DNA of 38,487 bases from an uncultured Spirochaetales bacterium. Lineage in GTDB: Bacteria > Spirochaetota > Spirochaetia > Sphaerochaetales > Sphaerochaetaceae. Made by a program: the position numbers and the translations under genes. The notes under the pieces are model-generated. The model was not told the origin of the DNA and ran no database searches. It worked only from the letters and a program-made list of their open reading frames with translations. Within the stretch, counting starts at the first letter, position 1; each line of letters begins with the position of its first letter. The stretch covers positions 1 to 38,487 of the forward strand of contig CASFMA010000073.1 of NCBI GenBank assembly GCA_949295675.1, read 5' to 3'. Positions 8,101 to 17,253 of the stretch are shown in pieces.

Positions 8101-9078
8101 TCAGTTGAATGCGTCAGGCACAGCCTTCAGCAGCTCCTCAACCATTGCATAATCCTGGTCAAGGCGTGCCTTCACAGCATCCGCATCGAGATAGCGATAA
8201 TTCTCGCTCATTCCAGCCATCCTCTCCTGGAAAGCAGGGTCAGAAGAAACCCTCTCAATACAGTCAGACAGCTTCTGGCATATCTCTTCAGGAGTCCCCT
8301 TCGGTGCGACAACAACCCTATATGTCTCTGTAGCGACATCATAACCAAGATCTTTAAGCGTCGGCAGCTCCTCAATAGGGCTGATGTGGTCAGCCGAGAA
8401 TGAAACTATCGGTGTCACGCCCATTCCCTGAACCTGCGCCACGAAGTTCTTGTCCATCAGGGCCATATCTACATGACCGCCAAGCACAGAAGCGAGGGAG
8501 TCATTTCCGCTTCCCTGCATCACTGTAGTCAGGTCAATTCCCGCAGCCTGTTCAAAAAGAGCAATTTCCGCGATATGTGTCTTGCCGGATATAGCTACCG
8601 TAAGCTCACCAGGATGGTCCTTTGCATATGCAATGACATCGTCAACAGTCTTGAACCCTGTATTATTGTCATTCGCGTAAAGGACATTGGCGGTGGTGTT
8701 TATCGCACCGAGATACTCAAAGGAATCATAACCATAAGAGACATTCTCCCCGGTAAGGAGAACAAGTATGTGATCAAGGTTAGAAAGCGCTCCGATTGTA
8801 TATCCATCAGGTTTAGCAGCCGCAAGCTCTGTCAATCCGACCTGTCCCAGTCCACCTGCCCTGTTCGTGATGACAATGGAATGCCCAAGATCCTGCTCCA
8901 TCGCATTCGCGAGAAGCCTCATGAGGCTATCAGTGCCGCCACCTGCTGAGTAAGGAATAACAAAAGATATATTCCTCGAAGGGTAATCCGCAGTCGACTC
9001 GCCTGCCCCTCTGGCAAGAAGACTTCCACATGCCAGCAGAGAAAGCATCAACACGGCAAGAATGGCTTTCTTTTTCAT
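8101..9078 (-). CDS. tctC: Tripartite tricarboxylate transporter substrate-binding lipoprotein TctC
   Basis: A 325-residue solute-binding protein that captures the substrate outside the inner membrane. The signal sequence has a Lys-rich start and the lipobox Leu-Leu-Ala-Cys with Cys17 as the lipidation site. The mature protein shows the Bug/TctC fold pattern: PYSAGGGTD near residue 42 and NRAGGLGQVG near 72. A strong ribosome site (AAGGAGG) precedes the ATG. It lies between tctB and tctA. Ligand choice cannot be read directly; the neighbouring dehydratase points to a sugar acid. Confidence 0.92.
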   Translation of the reverse strand: MKKKAILAVLMLSLLACGSLLARGAGESTADYPSRNISFVIPYSAGGGTDSLMRLLANAMEQDLGHSIVITNRAGGLGQVGLTELAAAKPDGYTIGALSNLDHILVLLTGENVSYGYDSFEYLGAINTTANVLYANDNNTGFKTVDDVIAYAKDHPGELTVAISGKTHIAEIALFEQAAGIDLTTVMQGSGNDSLASVLGGHVDMALMDKNFVAQVQGMGVTPIVSFSADHISPIEELPTLKDLGYDVATETYRVVVAPKGTPEEICQKLSDCIERVSSDPAFQERMAGMSENYRYLDADAVKARLDQDYAMVEELLKAVPDAFN

Positions 9079-9091
9079 ATTTTCCTCCTTA

Positions 9092-9547
9092 TTATATCAA
9101 GACACCAAATGGCGTCGTCAGACCTAAGCAGATATTGAAGCAAACGAAACATAGAACAGTTATGGCTATGCTATATGCAAATGAGAACAATACCTTTCGT
9201 CCCGTCAGCGGATATTCGACACAAAGCGAAATGGCAAACAGCATGATCAGCAATGTCGCATAGAATCCAAGGACATCAAAAAGCAAGCAGGCAACGACCA
9301 ATATCGCAAGGGTGATGATCTCCTTTGCATGGATGCGAAGCTTGGATACATCACCGCTGACCTGTCCTCTAATGGCTCGTATTGTCAGGCTTAGCCCTGA
9401 TATGCCGATCACGATGCTTGCGAAAACAGGGAATATGCGGCTGTCTGGAACTGTTATCAAAACAATCTGCCACAGTAAGATACAGAATACAGCAATCATT
9501 CCTAATCCGATATAGAATTCAGAATTGCGAATAATATTCTTACTCAT
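9092..9547 (-). CDS. tctB: Tripartite tricarboxylate transporter small membrane subunit TctB
   Basis: A 151-residue protein with four predicted membrane segments, matching the small TctB subunit in size and place. Sequence conservation in this family is low, so the call rests on topology plus its position between the dehydratase and tctC. The ATG follows AGGAGG closely. The gene order dehydratase-tctB-tctC-tctA differs from the common tctCBA order. Confidence 0.85.
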   Translation of the reverse strand: MSKNIIRNSEFYIGLGMIAVFCILLWQIVLITVPDSRIFPVFASIVIGISGLSLTIRAIRGQVSGDVSKLRIHAKEIITLAILVVACLLFDVLGFYATLLIMLFAISLCVEYPLTGRKVLFSFAYSIAITVLCFVCFNICLGLTTPFGVLI

Positions 9548-9556
9548 ATCAACCTC

Positions 9557-10693
9557 CTAGAACTTATCCCAATATCCGTTTTTGAAGACTTTGCCGAATT
9601 CATGCAGCGCTTCTTCCTTTATCTCCACACCGATTCCAGGCTTATCATTGAAGATATACCTTCCATCTCTGATATCCTCTCCATACAGTGAATACTCCGA
9701 ACGGTCTGGAACGGCCATGAAAGGGAACTCCAATGGCTGGCCATGCTTAAGCGCTGCTGTCAGATTTGCGCTGTGTGCCGTGGCAATCAAGCCATTAGGG
9801 TTATGGATAGAAACCTGCTTGCCTTTCATCTCAGCAAATCTAGCCGTGCTCAGCACTGCGCTAGGCCCGCCGATGAACTTGACATCAGGCATGATGACAT
9901 CGTAGGCATCAGAGTCTATCGTTCTCACCAGCTGCATCTCGTTTATCGCAGATTCCCCTGCCGCAAATCGCACGAAAGGGAACGCATTTACAGCTATCCG
10001 CTGAGTATCGTAATCATCAATATACACAGTGTCCTCAATCCAATAAGGGTTGCCGAATTCCTCGAGAACCCGCTGGATCATCCGGGCCAGTGTGAAGCGA
10101 TTGAAGCGTTGATGGCAATCGATGGCGATTCTCGAGATAGGTGCATATGACGAAACAGTGCGGATCCTCTCAATGCCCATCTCCATCGAGGCATCTGGCT
10201 CATCTGGACGGATTTCATCAAACGGTGTGCACTTCAGAAATGAGAATCCTGCAGCAGAAGCTGCCGATGAATGGTCGGCCAGCGACTGCAGGCTGCGATC
10301 CTTCCTCAAAGCCTTGTTGAGGTTCGCATACAATGGGATGCTGGCGGTAGATCCTGCCCCATAAAGCGAGCGGAGCGGTCTCCCTACAGATTTTGCAAAC
10401 AGATCCCATAAGCCCTGATTCAGTCCACTGACAGCGCACCTGAATGTACGAAGGTCATTCTTCACAGGATATTCCCATCTCTCCACATCCTGCATTATCA
10501 GCTCCACATCCTCGGCATTCCTGCCGATCACGATGCTTCTAAGCTCATCCAGGAATGCAGCTGCACCGGAAATGTTCATAGAGCTGCTTATCTCGCCCCA
10601 TCCTATGGCTCCATCATCCGAAAGGATGCGGACAATATCCCAAACATCATTTTGAAAATCCAAGCGAATAACCTGAATATCAGAAATTATCAT
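9557..10693 (-). CDS. Enolase-superfamily (mandelate racemase/MLE-like) sugar-acid dehydratase, substrate unknown
   Basis: A 378-residue protein with the capping domain and TIM barrel of the enolase superfamily. The three Mg ligands are visible as Asp in AIDCHQRF, Glu in YWIEDT and Glu in FAAGES, with an acid-base Lys in FLKCTPFDE and a later His in VSIHNPNG. The Asp-X-His pattern resembles sugar-acid dehydratases. The frame is open further upstream, but the ATG at 10693 has AGGAG 7 nt before it, and the promoter at 10740-10768 would lie inside any longer version. It is first in the unit with tctBCA and a GntR regulator, so it probably acts on the imported acid. It is clearly different from the galactonate dehydratase at 16105. 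Confidence 0.85.
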   Translation of the reverse strand: MIISDIQVIRLDFQNDVWDIVRILSDDGAIGWGEISSSMNISGAAAFLDELRSIVIGRNAEDVELIMQDVERWEYPVKNDLRTFRCAVSGLNQGLWDLFAKSVGRPLRSLYGAGSTASIPLYANLNKALRKDRSLQSLADHSSAASAAGFSFLKCTPFDEIRPDEPDASMEMGIERIRTVSSYAPISRIAIDCHQRFNRFTLARMIQRVLEEFGNPYWIEDTVYIDDYDTQRIAVNAFPFVRFAAGESAINEMQLVRTIDSDAYDVIMPDVKFIGGPSAVLSTARFAEMKGKQVSIHNPNGLIATAHSANLTAALKHGQPLEFPFMAVPDRSEYSLYGEDIRDGRYIFNDKPGIGVEIKEEALHEFGKVFKNGYWDKF

Positions 10694-10715
10694 CAAGCGC
10701 TCCTGTTGTATGACT

Positions 10716-10733
10716 TGTAATACAGCTATTACA
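10716..10733 (-). promoter_or_regulatory. Palindromic operator, probably for the FCD-type GntR regulator
   Basis: A perfect inverted repeat with 7-bp arms, TGTAATA-CAGC-TATTACA (plus-strand reading), lies just after the -10 box and over the expected transcription start of the dehydratase-tct unit. GntR-family proteins bind short palindromes of this size, and the unit encodes one. The pairing of protein and site is inferred. Confidence 0.6.
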
Positions 10734-10739
10734 GGTTTA

Positions 10740-10768
10740 ATGCTAACTTCACATTTCTGATATGTCAA
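10740..10768 (-). promoter_or_regulatory. Promoter of the dehydratase-tctBCA-gntR unit
   Basis: On the minus strand TTGACA (10768-10763) is followed after 17 bp by TAGCAT (10745-10740). The -35 box is perfect and the -10 box matches at four of six positions. It lies upstream of the start at 10693 and downstream of the preceding operon's terminator. Confidence 0.6.
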
Positions 10769-10806
10769 ACTTTTTCTGCATCTATATCATGAACTTTGCA
10801 GGATTC

Positions 10807-10848
10807 AATAAAACCCCATCACGCTGCACTGAAGACAGAATGATGGGG
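10807..10848 (-). terminator. Intrinsic terminator of the galactose-oxidation operon
   Basis: On the minus strand CCCCATCA pairs perfectly with TGATGGGG (10848-10841 with 10821-10814) across a 19-nt loop, followed by TTTTATT. It comes 16 nt after the stop of the DUF5107/TPR gene and separates that operon from the dehydratase-tct operon. Confidence 0.75.
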
Positions 10849-10863
10849 CTATGGGAACAAAGG

Positions 10864-13800
10864 CTAAATATCGAATAACTTCAAAAGGATATCAAGCTTC
10901 TGCAGATGCGTCCTTGCTCCGGAATGATAAGGATCGATCCTAAGGACATCTTCGAGCTTTGCTGCGGCATTCTCCCTGTCTCCTTCTGCAAGAGCCCCCA
11001 AGGCTATGAGATAAAGGCAATGCGCTTTATTCTTTCTTGTCAGATCATCATCCCAAAGCTGGAGATCAGGAAGCGAGACCGCGAAATAATCAAACTTGAT
11101 CTCATCGAAATAATGCTTCTCGCCAAAATCAGCCATAGCATTGAACCTCTTCTTGGCTCCTTTATCATCTCCGAGCTTCCTGCGGCAGAGACCTTGATAA
11201 AGAGCCATATCAGCGGGCTGGTCATTATAATACAGCGCGCTTGCGAGCTCCTCTGTCCCTTCGATTCCTTTCCGGAACTCATCCTGCGCCTCGTTTTCCC
11301 TGCCGCACTTCTCAAGGCAGATACCAAGAAGATAGTGGATATCATTATCCTTCGTCCCCTCAAGCTTTCCCTCTCCAAGATTATCAGGGTATGTGAGCGC
11401 TCTCGAAAGCAGTTCGATAGCCCTGTCAAAGTCTCCAGATGAAATCGCATCAAATGCAAGGTTCTTCAGTGACAGCTTATACTGCGCTGTGACTTTGCCC
11501 TCGCCGCCTTCCCATGGATGGAATTTCCTTGAGGCAATACGGGAGAAGGCCTCTTCATATCGTCCGGAATAGTTCAGCAATGTGATATATGAAATGTAGA
11601 GATCATCTCTTCTTTCAGCAATGCCCATGTGAGCCTCAAGAAATGAAAGCCTGTCTTCAGCGGAATAACCAAGCTTTTCCTTGAGCTGGTCAAGCTCAAG
11701 CAGGACTCTCGCATCTTCCTCATCAAGGGAATAAGCCATCTCAAGGGATTTCAATGCCTCCTCCTTCTGTGAACGCTTATTGTAGAGCACGATGCTGAGA
11801 TTCCTGAAGACTGTCGGGAATGAAGGATCTGCTTCAGCTGAGATTCTCCAATCTTCATATGCTTCATCATAGCGCTTCTTGTCATAAAGAAGATTTCCTC
11901 TCAGATATCTTGCAGAAGGATCATCTGATTCCACATTGATTGCAGATGAGAGCACTATATATTCATATATTGATGATGGGAAGCAATATGCAAGATCAGC
12001 GGACCTTGCCTTCTCCAGGGCTGCCTTCGATTTATCTGTAAGGCCGGCTTTCTGGTATTCATACGCTTCAGCATAAGCGACAGAGGGAGAAGCAGGAGAC
12101 AAGGAAAGGATATCCGCAGACTCCTCATGATTGCCCCAGATGCTGAAGTCAAATGCAGTATTGAGGTAGTTTACAGGCCTGTCATTCATCAGATTCCTGA
12201 ATACATCCTGGCTGACTGCACCGATTCTCATCAGATAATAAGCAGAAGCGAAGCAGAATGGGTTATCCTTGATGGTCTCAAGCGCCATACGCCTCGCCCC
12301 TTCTGCGTCCCTAAGGCCTTCAAGTATATAGACCTTCAGCGATCTTGCAGAATAATTCCTGGCATTTCTGGCAAGGCTTTCATCTATGAAAGAAAGTGCC
12401 TTATCGTATTCACCTTTATGCTTTGCTATTGCAGCCAGATAATAGAACGCACCGCTCTTCTCAGATTCAGACCACGTTGCTTTATAGAATGAGTCATAAG
12501 CCTCATCCTCCCGCCCCTGATAGAAAAGAGAAAGCCCAAGATTGAAGAAAGGCTCTCCTGTATATGGGTTCGGAGTCAGCAGCGTCAATCGCTTAAGCGC
12601 ATTGCGGAACAACTCTTCCGCTCCAGTGAAATCACAGCGTCTGAGAAGAAGCTTCCCGTACGCATTATTCACCCGTATATCCAACGCATCTCTCTTCAGA
12701 GCTTCCTTGTAATAATCATCTGGATCAAACGTTGCATGCCTATATTGCTCAAGGTGCTCTCCGATAAGGTAGAGCTCCTCGTTAGTCATGATCTCAGAAG
12801 GAGCTTTCACCTTCTCAGCTGGCTCCGGAAGCTGCTCCAGTTTTTTCTCTCGCTCAGAGGCCTCGATAAGGATATTCTTATCCCTGTCGTACAGCGATAG
12901 AGTCGGGTTGCCGTACTTTCCTTTTATCTGCACGAAATCCTCAAAGTAGCCATCTGGAGAAAGATCAGCCTTCTTCTCCCATATATCCTTCCCGTCAATC
13001 GAGAGCACGATAGCTGCATCCTGTATGACACGCATCGCTGAAACAATGATATGAATGCCGTCATCAGATCTTTCAAAGTTCAGAGCCGCATCAAGATTCG
13101 CGTTCTTTACGTACCCCGCTCCTTTATATGGCATGAAATACTGCTTGAACGACTTCTCCTCAAAAGGCATCAACCATGTGAAATCCGGCTGATTATCGGT
13201 GAATACCCCTGTCATCAGTTCGATATACGGGCCATTCTCATCTGTCAGATTCCTATCCCATGCCTTTCCGAAATCTCCGCAGCCCCAGGTCCATTGCTTC
13301 TTTCCCGGAGATATATGGTGATCAGCGAAATGCAATATTCCAGCCTTCTTCCCATAATCATATCCGCCTACAAAATCATATGTGCTCTTGTAAGCCATGT
13401 ATGATGTAGGCACCGGTATATTCCTGTAGCGTGAGATATCAACACCTGCCCCATAATCATGCTTGTAGTATACACCTGTTGCTATAGGGAACTTCGATAC
13501 ATCCCTTTTGCCATGGTCAAATACGGCGTTCACATCTGGAGGGAATACTGACTGTGTATCATCATTGACGGAAACAGCAGGATTAGCCCACCACAGGAAA
13601 GTCTGCGGCAGGGATGTGCGATTGAAAAGCTTCGCGCCTATTTCGATGTATGCCCGTCCAGGATAAACGGTAAATGTTGTCTCAACCACTGTCCCATACA
13701 TTTCATCAGTATCTCCGATGACAAGCGAGACAGATCCATCATCATTATGCTTTATTTCATATGAAACAGGCATATATGTTGTCGGACGGTGATGCTGAGG

Positions 13801-14163
13801 CCAATTGAATTCGATGCCACCGCTGATCCAGGGGCCTAAGAGGCCGACCAATGCAGGTTTTATCACCTCATTGCGATAAACAAAATCATAACCATTCGTC
13901 TTGTCCTTTGCCCACTGTATCCTTCCGCCAAAGCATGGAAGCACAGTCACCTCGATATATTCATTCTCAAGTATGACTGCCTCATATTCAACATCAGATT
14001 TCTCATCACCGATGCTATCTATGACAGGATACGGATAAACCTTTCCGCTTGACCCCTGATACACCCTTCTCTCCAGGAACATCGGATTCTTATCCGGCTT
14101 TCCAACAGGGTATGTAGGAATTATGATATTCTCAACACGTATGCTTGCAAAAGACTGCGACAT
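10864..14163 (-). CDS. Large DUF5107 (mutarotase-like) protein with C-terminal TPR repeats
   Basis: A 1099-residue protein without a signal peptide. Residues from about 40 to 350 match the DUF5107 domain, a beta-sandwich related to galactose mutarotases: the PCFGGRIQWAKDK, GGIEFNWPQHH and LWWANPA segments are typical and rich in His, Trp and Asp that could bind sugar. From about residue 480 to the end the chain is a series of TPR-like helical repeats. Proteins of this design recur in carbohydrate gene clusters, but their reaction is not established to my knowledge. Here it is the last gene of the galactose-oxidation operon, with a strong AGGAGG site 9 bp after lacI. It may release or reshape an incoming galactoside, or act as a sugar-responsive scaffold; both are guesses. 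Confidence 0.82.
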   Translation of the reverse strand: MSQSFASIRVENIIIPTYPVGKPDKNPMFLERRVYQGSSGKVYPYPVIDSIGDEKSDVEYEAVILENEYIEVTVLPCFGGRIQWAKDKTNGYDFVYRNEVIKPALVGLLGPWISGGIEFNWPQHHRPTTYMPVSYEIKHNDDGSVSLVIGDTDEMYGTVVETTFTVYPGRAYIEIGAKLFNRTSLPQTFLWWANPAVSVNDDTQSVFPPDVNAVFDHGKRDVSKFPIATGVYYKHDYGAGVDISRYRNIPVPTSYMAYKSTYDFVGGYDYGKKAGILHFADHHISPGKKQWTWGCGDFGKAWDRNLTDENGPYIELMTGVFTDNQPDFTWLMPFEEKSFKQYFMPYKGAGYVKNANLDAALNFERSDDGIHIIVSAMRVIQDAAIVLSIDGKDIWEKKADLSPDGYFEDFVQIKGKYGNPTLSLYDRDKNILIEASEREKKLEQLPEPAEKVKAPSEIMTNEELYLIGEHLEQYRHATFDPDDYYKEALKRDALDIRVNNAYGKLLLRRCDFTGAEELFRNALKRLTLLTPNPYTGEPFFNLGLSLFYQGREDEAYDSFYKATWSESEKSGAFYYLAAIAKHKGEYDKALSFIDESLARNARNYSARSLKVYILEGLRDAEGARRMALETIKDNPFCFASAYYLMRIGAVSQDVFRNLMNDRPVNYLNTAFDFSIWGNHEESADILSLSPASPSVAYAEAYEYQKAGLTDKSKAALEKARSADLAYCFPSSIYEYIVLSSAINVESDDPSARYLRGNLLYDKKRYDEAYEDWRISAEADPSFPTVFRNLSIVLYNKRSQKEEALKSLEMAYSLDEEDARVLLELDQLKEKLGYSAEDRLSFLEAHMGIAERRDDLYISYITLLNYSGRYEEAFSRIASRKFHPWEGGEGKVTAQYKLSLKNLAFDAISSGDFDRAIELLSRALTYPDNLGEGKLEGTKDNDIHYLLGICLEKCGRENEAQDEFRKGIEGTEELASALYYNDQPADMALYQGLCRRKLGDDKGAKKRFNAMADFGEKHYFDEIKFDYFAVSLPDLQLWDDDLTRKNKAHCLYLIALGALAEGDRENAAAKLEDVLRIDPYHSGARTHLQKLDILLKLFDI

Positions 14164-14172
14164 CTATACCTC

Positions 14173-15249
14173 CTATATGTAATCAGCCTTGCCAATAAGC
14201 CCAAGTGAATATGTTTCTTTAAGGAGAACCTGTATTTCCGGGACATATATCCTGCTATCAAGTCCGGCCCCTGATAAGTAACTGAACATCAGCCTAAGCG
14301 CAATGAACATCTGCCGCGCAGGATGCTGGTAGATCGACGCCTTCACAACTCCCCTATCGAGATAATCCTTCAAGCTCCCAGAGCTCTCATGGGTAATCAG
14401 GATAATGTCGCTGCGCCCAGACTCATCTATAGCCCTGGCAACACCGTCAAAGATACCATTCATCACATAGAAGGCATTCATCTGAGGGTACTTATCCAGT
14501 ACCTCCTTTGCTTTTATATACAGATCATCATTCAGCTCGCCATCAGACAATCCTGAACCAATGATGGTCTGCGCCAATGTGATGTTATCAAGCTCAGCGG
14601 ATGCCTTGCTGACGAATCCAGCGATGCGGAGCTGAGATCCGATGAACTGATTGTTGGATGAGACTATCACGACATTAAGCGGTGCAGCTGCAGCATAAAG
14701 GCTCATGAGCTTTGCGGCCAAGGCGCCAAGGGCCATATCATCGGGACCGACATGGAACAGCACCCGTGGGCTGCTTGTCTTATCGATGATAGTCGCGAAC
14801 GGGATGTTCTCGGGGATACATGATTCGATATCGCCTAATCCGAAATTGACTACAGCTCCGATGATTATCCCGGAAACCCCCTGCGAGACAAGATACGATA
14901 CGGCATCCTTCTGGCCCTCAATGCTATAGTCGGATGATGTATGCACAATGAATGAGACGCCATAGGTCGAGAGGATCTTCTCCGCTTCCTTTATACCAGA
15001 ATCGATCTCATTCCAGAAATCACAGTCTATGGCAGGATATGTTATGCCGATCACTATGCCCTTGCGGCGGGAAGCCAATACCTTTGCAGCAGAGCACGGC
15101 TCATAATCGATCTTTGCAAGGACCGCATTGACCTTCTCCGATGATTTTGCAGAAACATTCCCACGTTTATGCAGGACACGATCAACAGTTCCGATGGAAA
15201 CACCTGCCATGGATGCGATATCTTTGATTGTGTACGTTACTTTATCCAT
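14173..15249 (-). CDS. LacI-family transcriptional regulator of the galactose-oxidation genes
   Basis: A 358-residue repressor-type protein. The N-terminal helix-turn-helix (about 5-55: IKDIASMAGVSIGTVDRVL then the hinge helix) is followed by a periplasmic-binding-protein-like sugar domain. It lies inside the operon, between the lactonase and the DUF5107/TPR gene. The ATG is one base after the lactonase stop and has no clear ribosome site, so translation is probably coupled. Its own start region carries the 11-mer TGTGTACGTTA that also stands upstream of the operon's first gene, which suggests self-regulation. The ligand is likely galactose or a pathway intermediate. Confidence 0.88.
   Translation of the reverse strand: MDKVTYTIKDIASMAGVSIGTVDRVLHKRGNVSAKSSEKVNAVLAKIDYEPCSAAKVLASRRKGIVIGITYPAIDCDFWNEIDSGIKEAEKILSTYGVSFIVHTSSDYSIEGQKDAVSYLVSQGVSGIIIGAVVNFGLGDIESCIPENIPFATIIDKTSSPRVLFHVGPDDMALGALAAKLMSLYAAAAPLNVVIVSSNNQFIGSQLRIAGFVSKASAELDNITLAQTIIGSGLSDGELNDDLYIKAKEVLDKYPQMNAFYVMNGIFDGVARAIDESGRSDIILITHESSGSLKDYLDRGVVKASIYQHPARQMFIALRLMFSYLSGAGLDSRIYVPEIQVLLKETYSLGLIGKADYI
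15229..15239. promoter_or_regulatory. Copy of the operator-like 11-mer inside the lacI start region
   Basis: TGTGTACGTTA occurs here, 11-21 bases into lacI, and again at 18031-18041 immediately before the sugar dehydrogenase. A repressor bound here could form a loop or a roadblock. It is coding sequence, so chance is possible. Confidence 0.3.
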
Positions 15250-15250
15250 A

Positions 15251-16111
15251 TCAGACTAAATACCCATAATCTCCTTTATAAGAATCATCTGATAAATGAT
15301 AGCACTTTCCATCATCATCTCCGATATGGTCCAGGCCACAGGTTGCCGAGGTGGCAAAAAGCGTATGGAAGCCATTGCCGCCAAAAGCAACTGATGAGAC
15401 ATTGGCAGCGGGGGCATCAACCCTTCCAAGAAGCTCTCCAGACGGTGAGATCTTGAATACAGCACCTGCACCCCAGACCGCAGTCCACACATTCCCGTCA
15501 CTATCCACAGCCATTCCATCAGGCTCCCCTGCCTCGGGAAAATCAGCAAAGAAGACACGGCCGTCATCGATCAAGCCATTCTGGGCATCATAGGAATAAG
15601 CTTTTATAGTCTTATATCCAGAATCTGTATGGTAGAATGTCGCGCCATCACGAGAGAATCCCATGCCATTTGATATCCTGAGGTGATCGAGTACCGTACG
15701 CCATGTGCCATCTTTCTCGATCACTATGAGGCGCCCGTCCCTGTTGTCAGCTTTCTTGATGCCTGCGATTATCCTTCCTTCCTGATCAGCGACAGCGTCA
15801 TTGAAGCGCTCTCCTTCTTCGAATGCGAAAGGAATAGCGGCAGTTTCATCCATCCGGAACAGGCCATCCTGCCTCCGGGCCCATATCAATCCTTTCTCTG
15901 TAAGCAAAGCGATATCCCCATTCCTGGATATCAGGAAAGCTCCTGTCTGGTATCCAGTCTCCAGCTCAAGCCTTGCAGAGCAGCAGGATGAATCTGCTGA
16001 GTAGATTGCGCCATTCAGTATATCCGTAAAATAGAACCTGCCATCCAGAGGATTCCATCTAGCGTTTTCACCAAGCTCGCACACAGGAAAATCAATCGGG
16101 ACCATCACCAT
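15251..16111 (-). CDS. SMP-30/gluconolactonase-family sugar lactonase (probable galactonolactonase)
   Basis: A 286-residue six-bladed beta-propeller that would hydrolyse an aldonolactone to the open acid. The metal ligands of the family can be placed: Glu15 in LGENARW, Asn104 in RFNDA, Asn148 in RISNG and Asp198 in EPDGM. The start overlaps the end of dgoD by 7 bases, with GGGAG nine nucleotides upstream; a second ATG two codons later is also possible. Between a dehydrogenase/dehydratase pair and the regulator, the natural substrate is D-galactono-lactone made by the dehydrogenase. Specificity is inferred from context only. Confidence 0.88.
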   Translation of the reverse strand: MVMVPIDFPVCELGENARWNPLDGRFYFTDILNGAIYSADSSCCSARLELETGYQTGAFLISRNGDIALLTEKGLIWARRQDGLFRMDETAAIPFAFEEGERFNDAVADQEGRIIAGIKKADNRDGRLIVIEKDGTWRTVLDHLRISNGMGFSRDGATFYHTDSGYKTIKAYSYDAQNGLIDDGRVFFADFPEAGEPDGMAVDSDGNVWTAVWGAGAVFKISPSGELLGRVDAPAANVSSVAFGGNGFHTLFATSATCGLDHIGDDDGKCYHLSDDSYKGDYGYLV

Positions 16112-17253
16112 TCTGTCACGCTCCCATCATCAAGTCGGAAAATCGTATTGCGCCAATGATGGCCTTCTTTCGCCATTTCCCTGACAGATTCTTCATTTAT
16201 CTCCACGCCAAGGCCAGGTTTCCTGAGAAGCTTTATAGCACCTGTGCTGAAGTCAAAGATATCTGTATTGAGGACATACTTATCCATTTCCTCGCCCTTA
16301 TTGTAAGCCATCCCGAAGCTCTGCTCCTGAATGCAGGCATTTATCGACGCAAAGTCAACCTGCAGGCATGACGCAAGGGCAATCGGGCCAAGAGGACAGT
16401 GAGGGGCAAGGGCTACATCATAAGCCTCTGCCATTGATGCTATCCTCCTCACCTCGGATATACCGCCAGCATGGGAAAGATCTGGCTGTATTATATCAAC
16501 ATAGCCTTCGGAGAGCATCTTCTTGAATCCCCAGCGCATATAGCAGCGCTCTCCGGTCGCAAGAGGAATGGAAGAACAGGCATGAAGTTCCTTGAAAGCT
16601 TCCTCATTGTCTATGAGGACAGGCTCCTCAACAAATAGGATGCGGTATTTCTCCAGCTCCTTCAGAAGGGACTTTGCCATGCTCTTATGGGCCCTTCCAT
16701 GGAAATCGATGGCAATGCCGAGATCGTAGCCAACCTCATTGCGGATTGCATCAACCTTCGCAAGGAGCTTATCCATCTCTTTTGCATCTGTTATCCAGCC
16801 TGTCTTGTCAGTTCCGAACATCTTGATGTTATTGAAGCCGGCATCTTTCTTCTTCCTTGCGCTGATCGCAGCTTCCTCAGGTGTATTTGAATCAATCCAG
16901 CTGTAGATCTCCATCTTGTTGCGGACAGCGCCGCCGAGAAACTCATAGACAGGAAGGCCATATCTCTTCCCCTTTATATCCCATAAGGCCTGGTCAATTC
17001 CCGATATGGCGCTTGAAAGGACAGCACCGCCTCTGTAGAATGCGCCTCTGTAAAGAGTCTGCCAGATGTCCTCGATATTGTTCACATCCATATCCATGAT
17101 GACAGAGCACAGCTCCTTCACCGCAGCCTCTGTAGCTTCTGCCTTCCCTTCCACGACAGGCTCGCCCCAGCCAACATAGCCGTCATCGGTCTCAATGCGC
17201 AGGAAAAGCCATCTTGGCTTGATCCTGAAGGTCTCGATCTTTGCAATCTTCAT
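16105..17253 (-). CDS. dgoD: D-galactonate dehydratase
   Basis: Removes water from D-galactonate to give 2-keto-3-deoxy-D-galactonate. The 382-residue sequence follows E. coli DgoD closely along its whole length, as I recall that sequence, and the catalytic positions keep the same numbers: Asp183 and His185 in DFHGR, Glu209 in FVEEP, Glu235 in TGERC and His285 in APHCPLGP. Lengths and the C-terminal WRN...SVTEW segment also agree. It overlaps the dehydrogenase by ATGA and the lactonase by 7 bases, so the three enzymes are tightly coupled. This is the gene that identifies the whole operon as a galactonate route. Confidence 0.93.
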   Translation of the reverse strand: MKIAKIETFRIKPRWLFLRIETDDGYVGWGEPVVEGKAEATEAAVKELCSVIMDMDVNNIEDIWQTLYRGAFYRGGAVLSSAISGIDQALWDIKGKRYGLPVYEFLGGAVRNKMEIYSWIDSNTPEEAAISARKKKDAGFNNIKMFGTDKTGWITDAKEMDKLLAKVDAIRNEVGYDLGIAIDFHGRAHKSMAKSLLKELEKYRILFVEEPVLIDNEEAFKELHACSSIPLATGERCYMRWGFKKMLSEGYVDIIQPDLSHAGGISEVRRIASMAEAYDVALAPHCPLGPIALASCLQVDFASINACIQEQSFGMAYNKGEEMDKYVLNTDIFDFSTGAIKLLRKPGLGVEINEESVREMAKEGHHWRNTIFRLDDGSVTEW

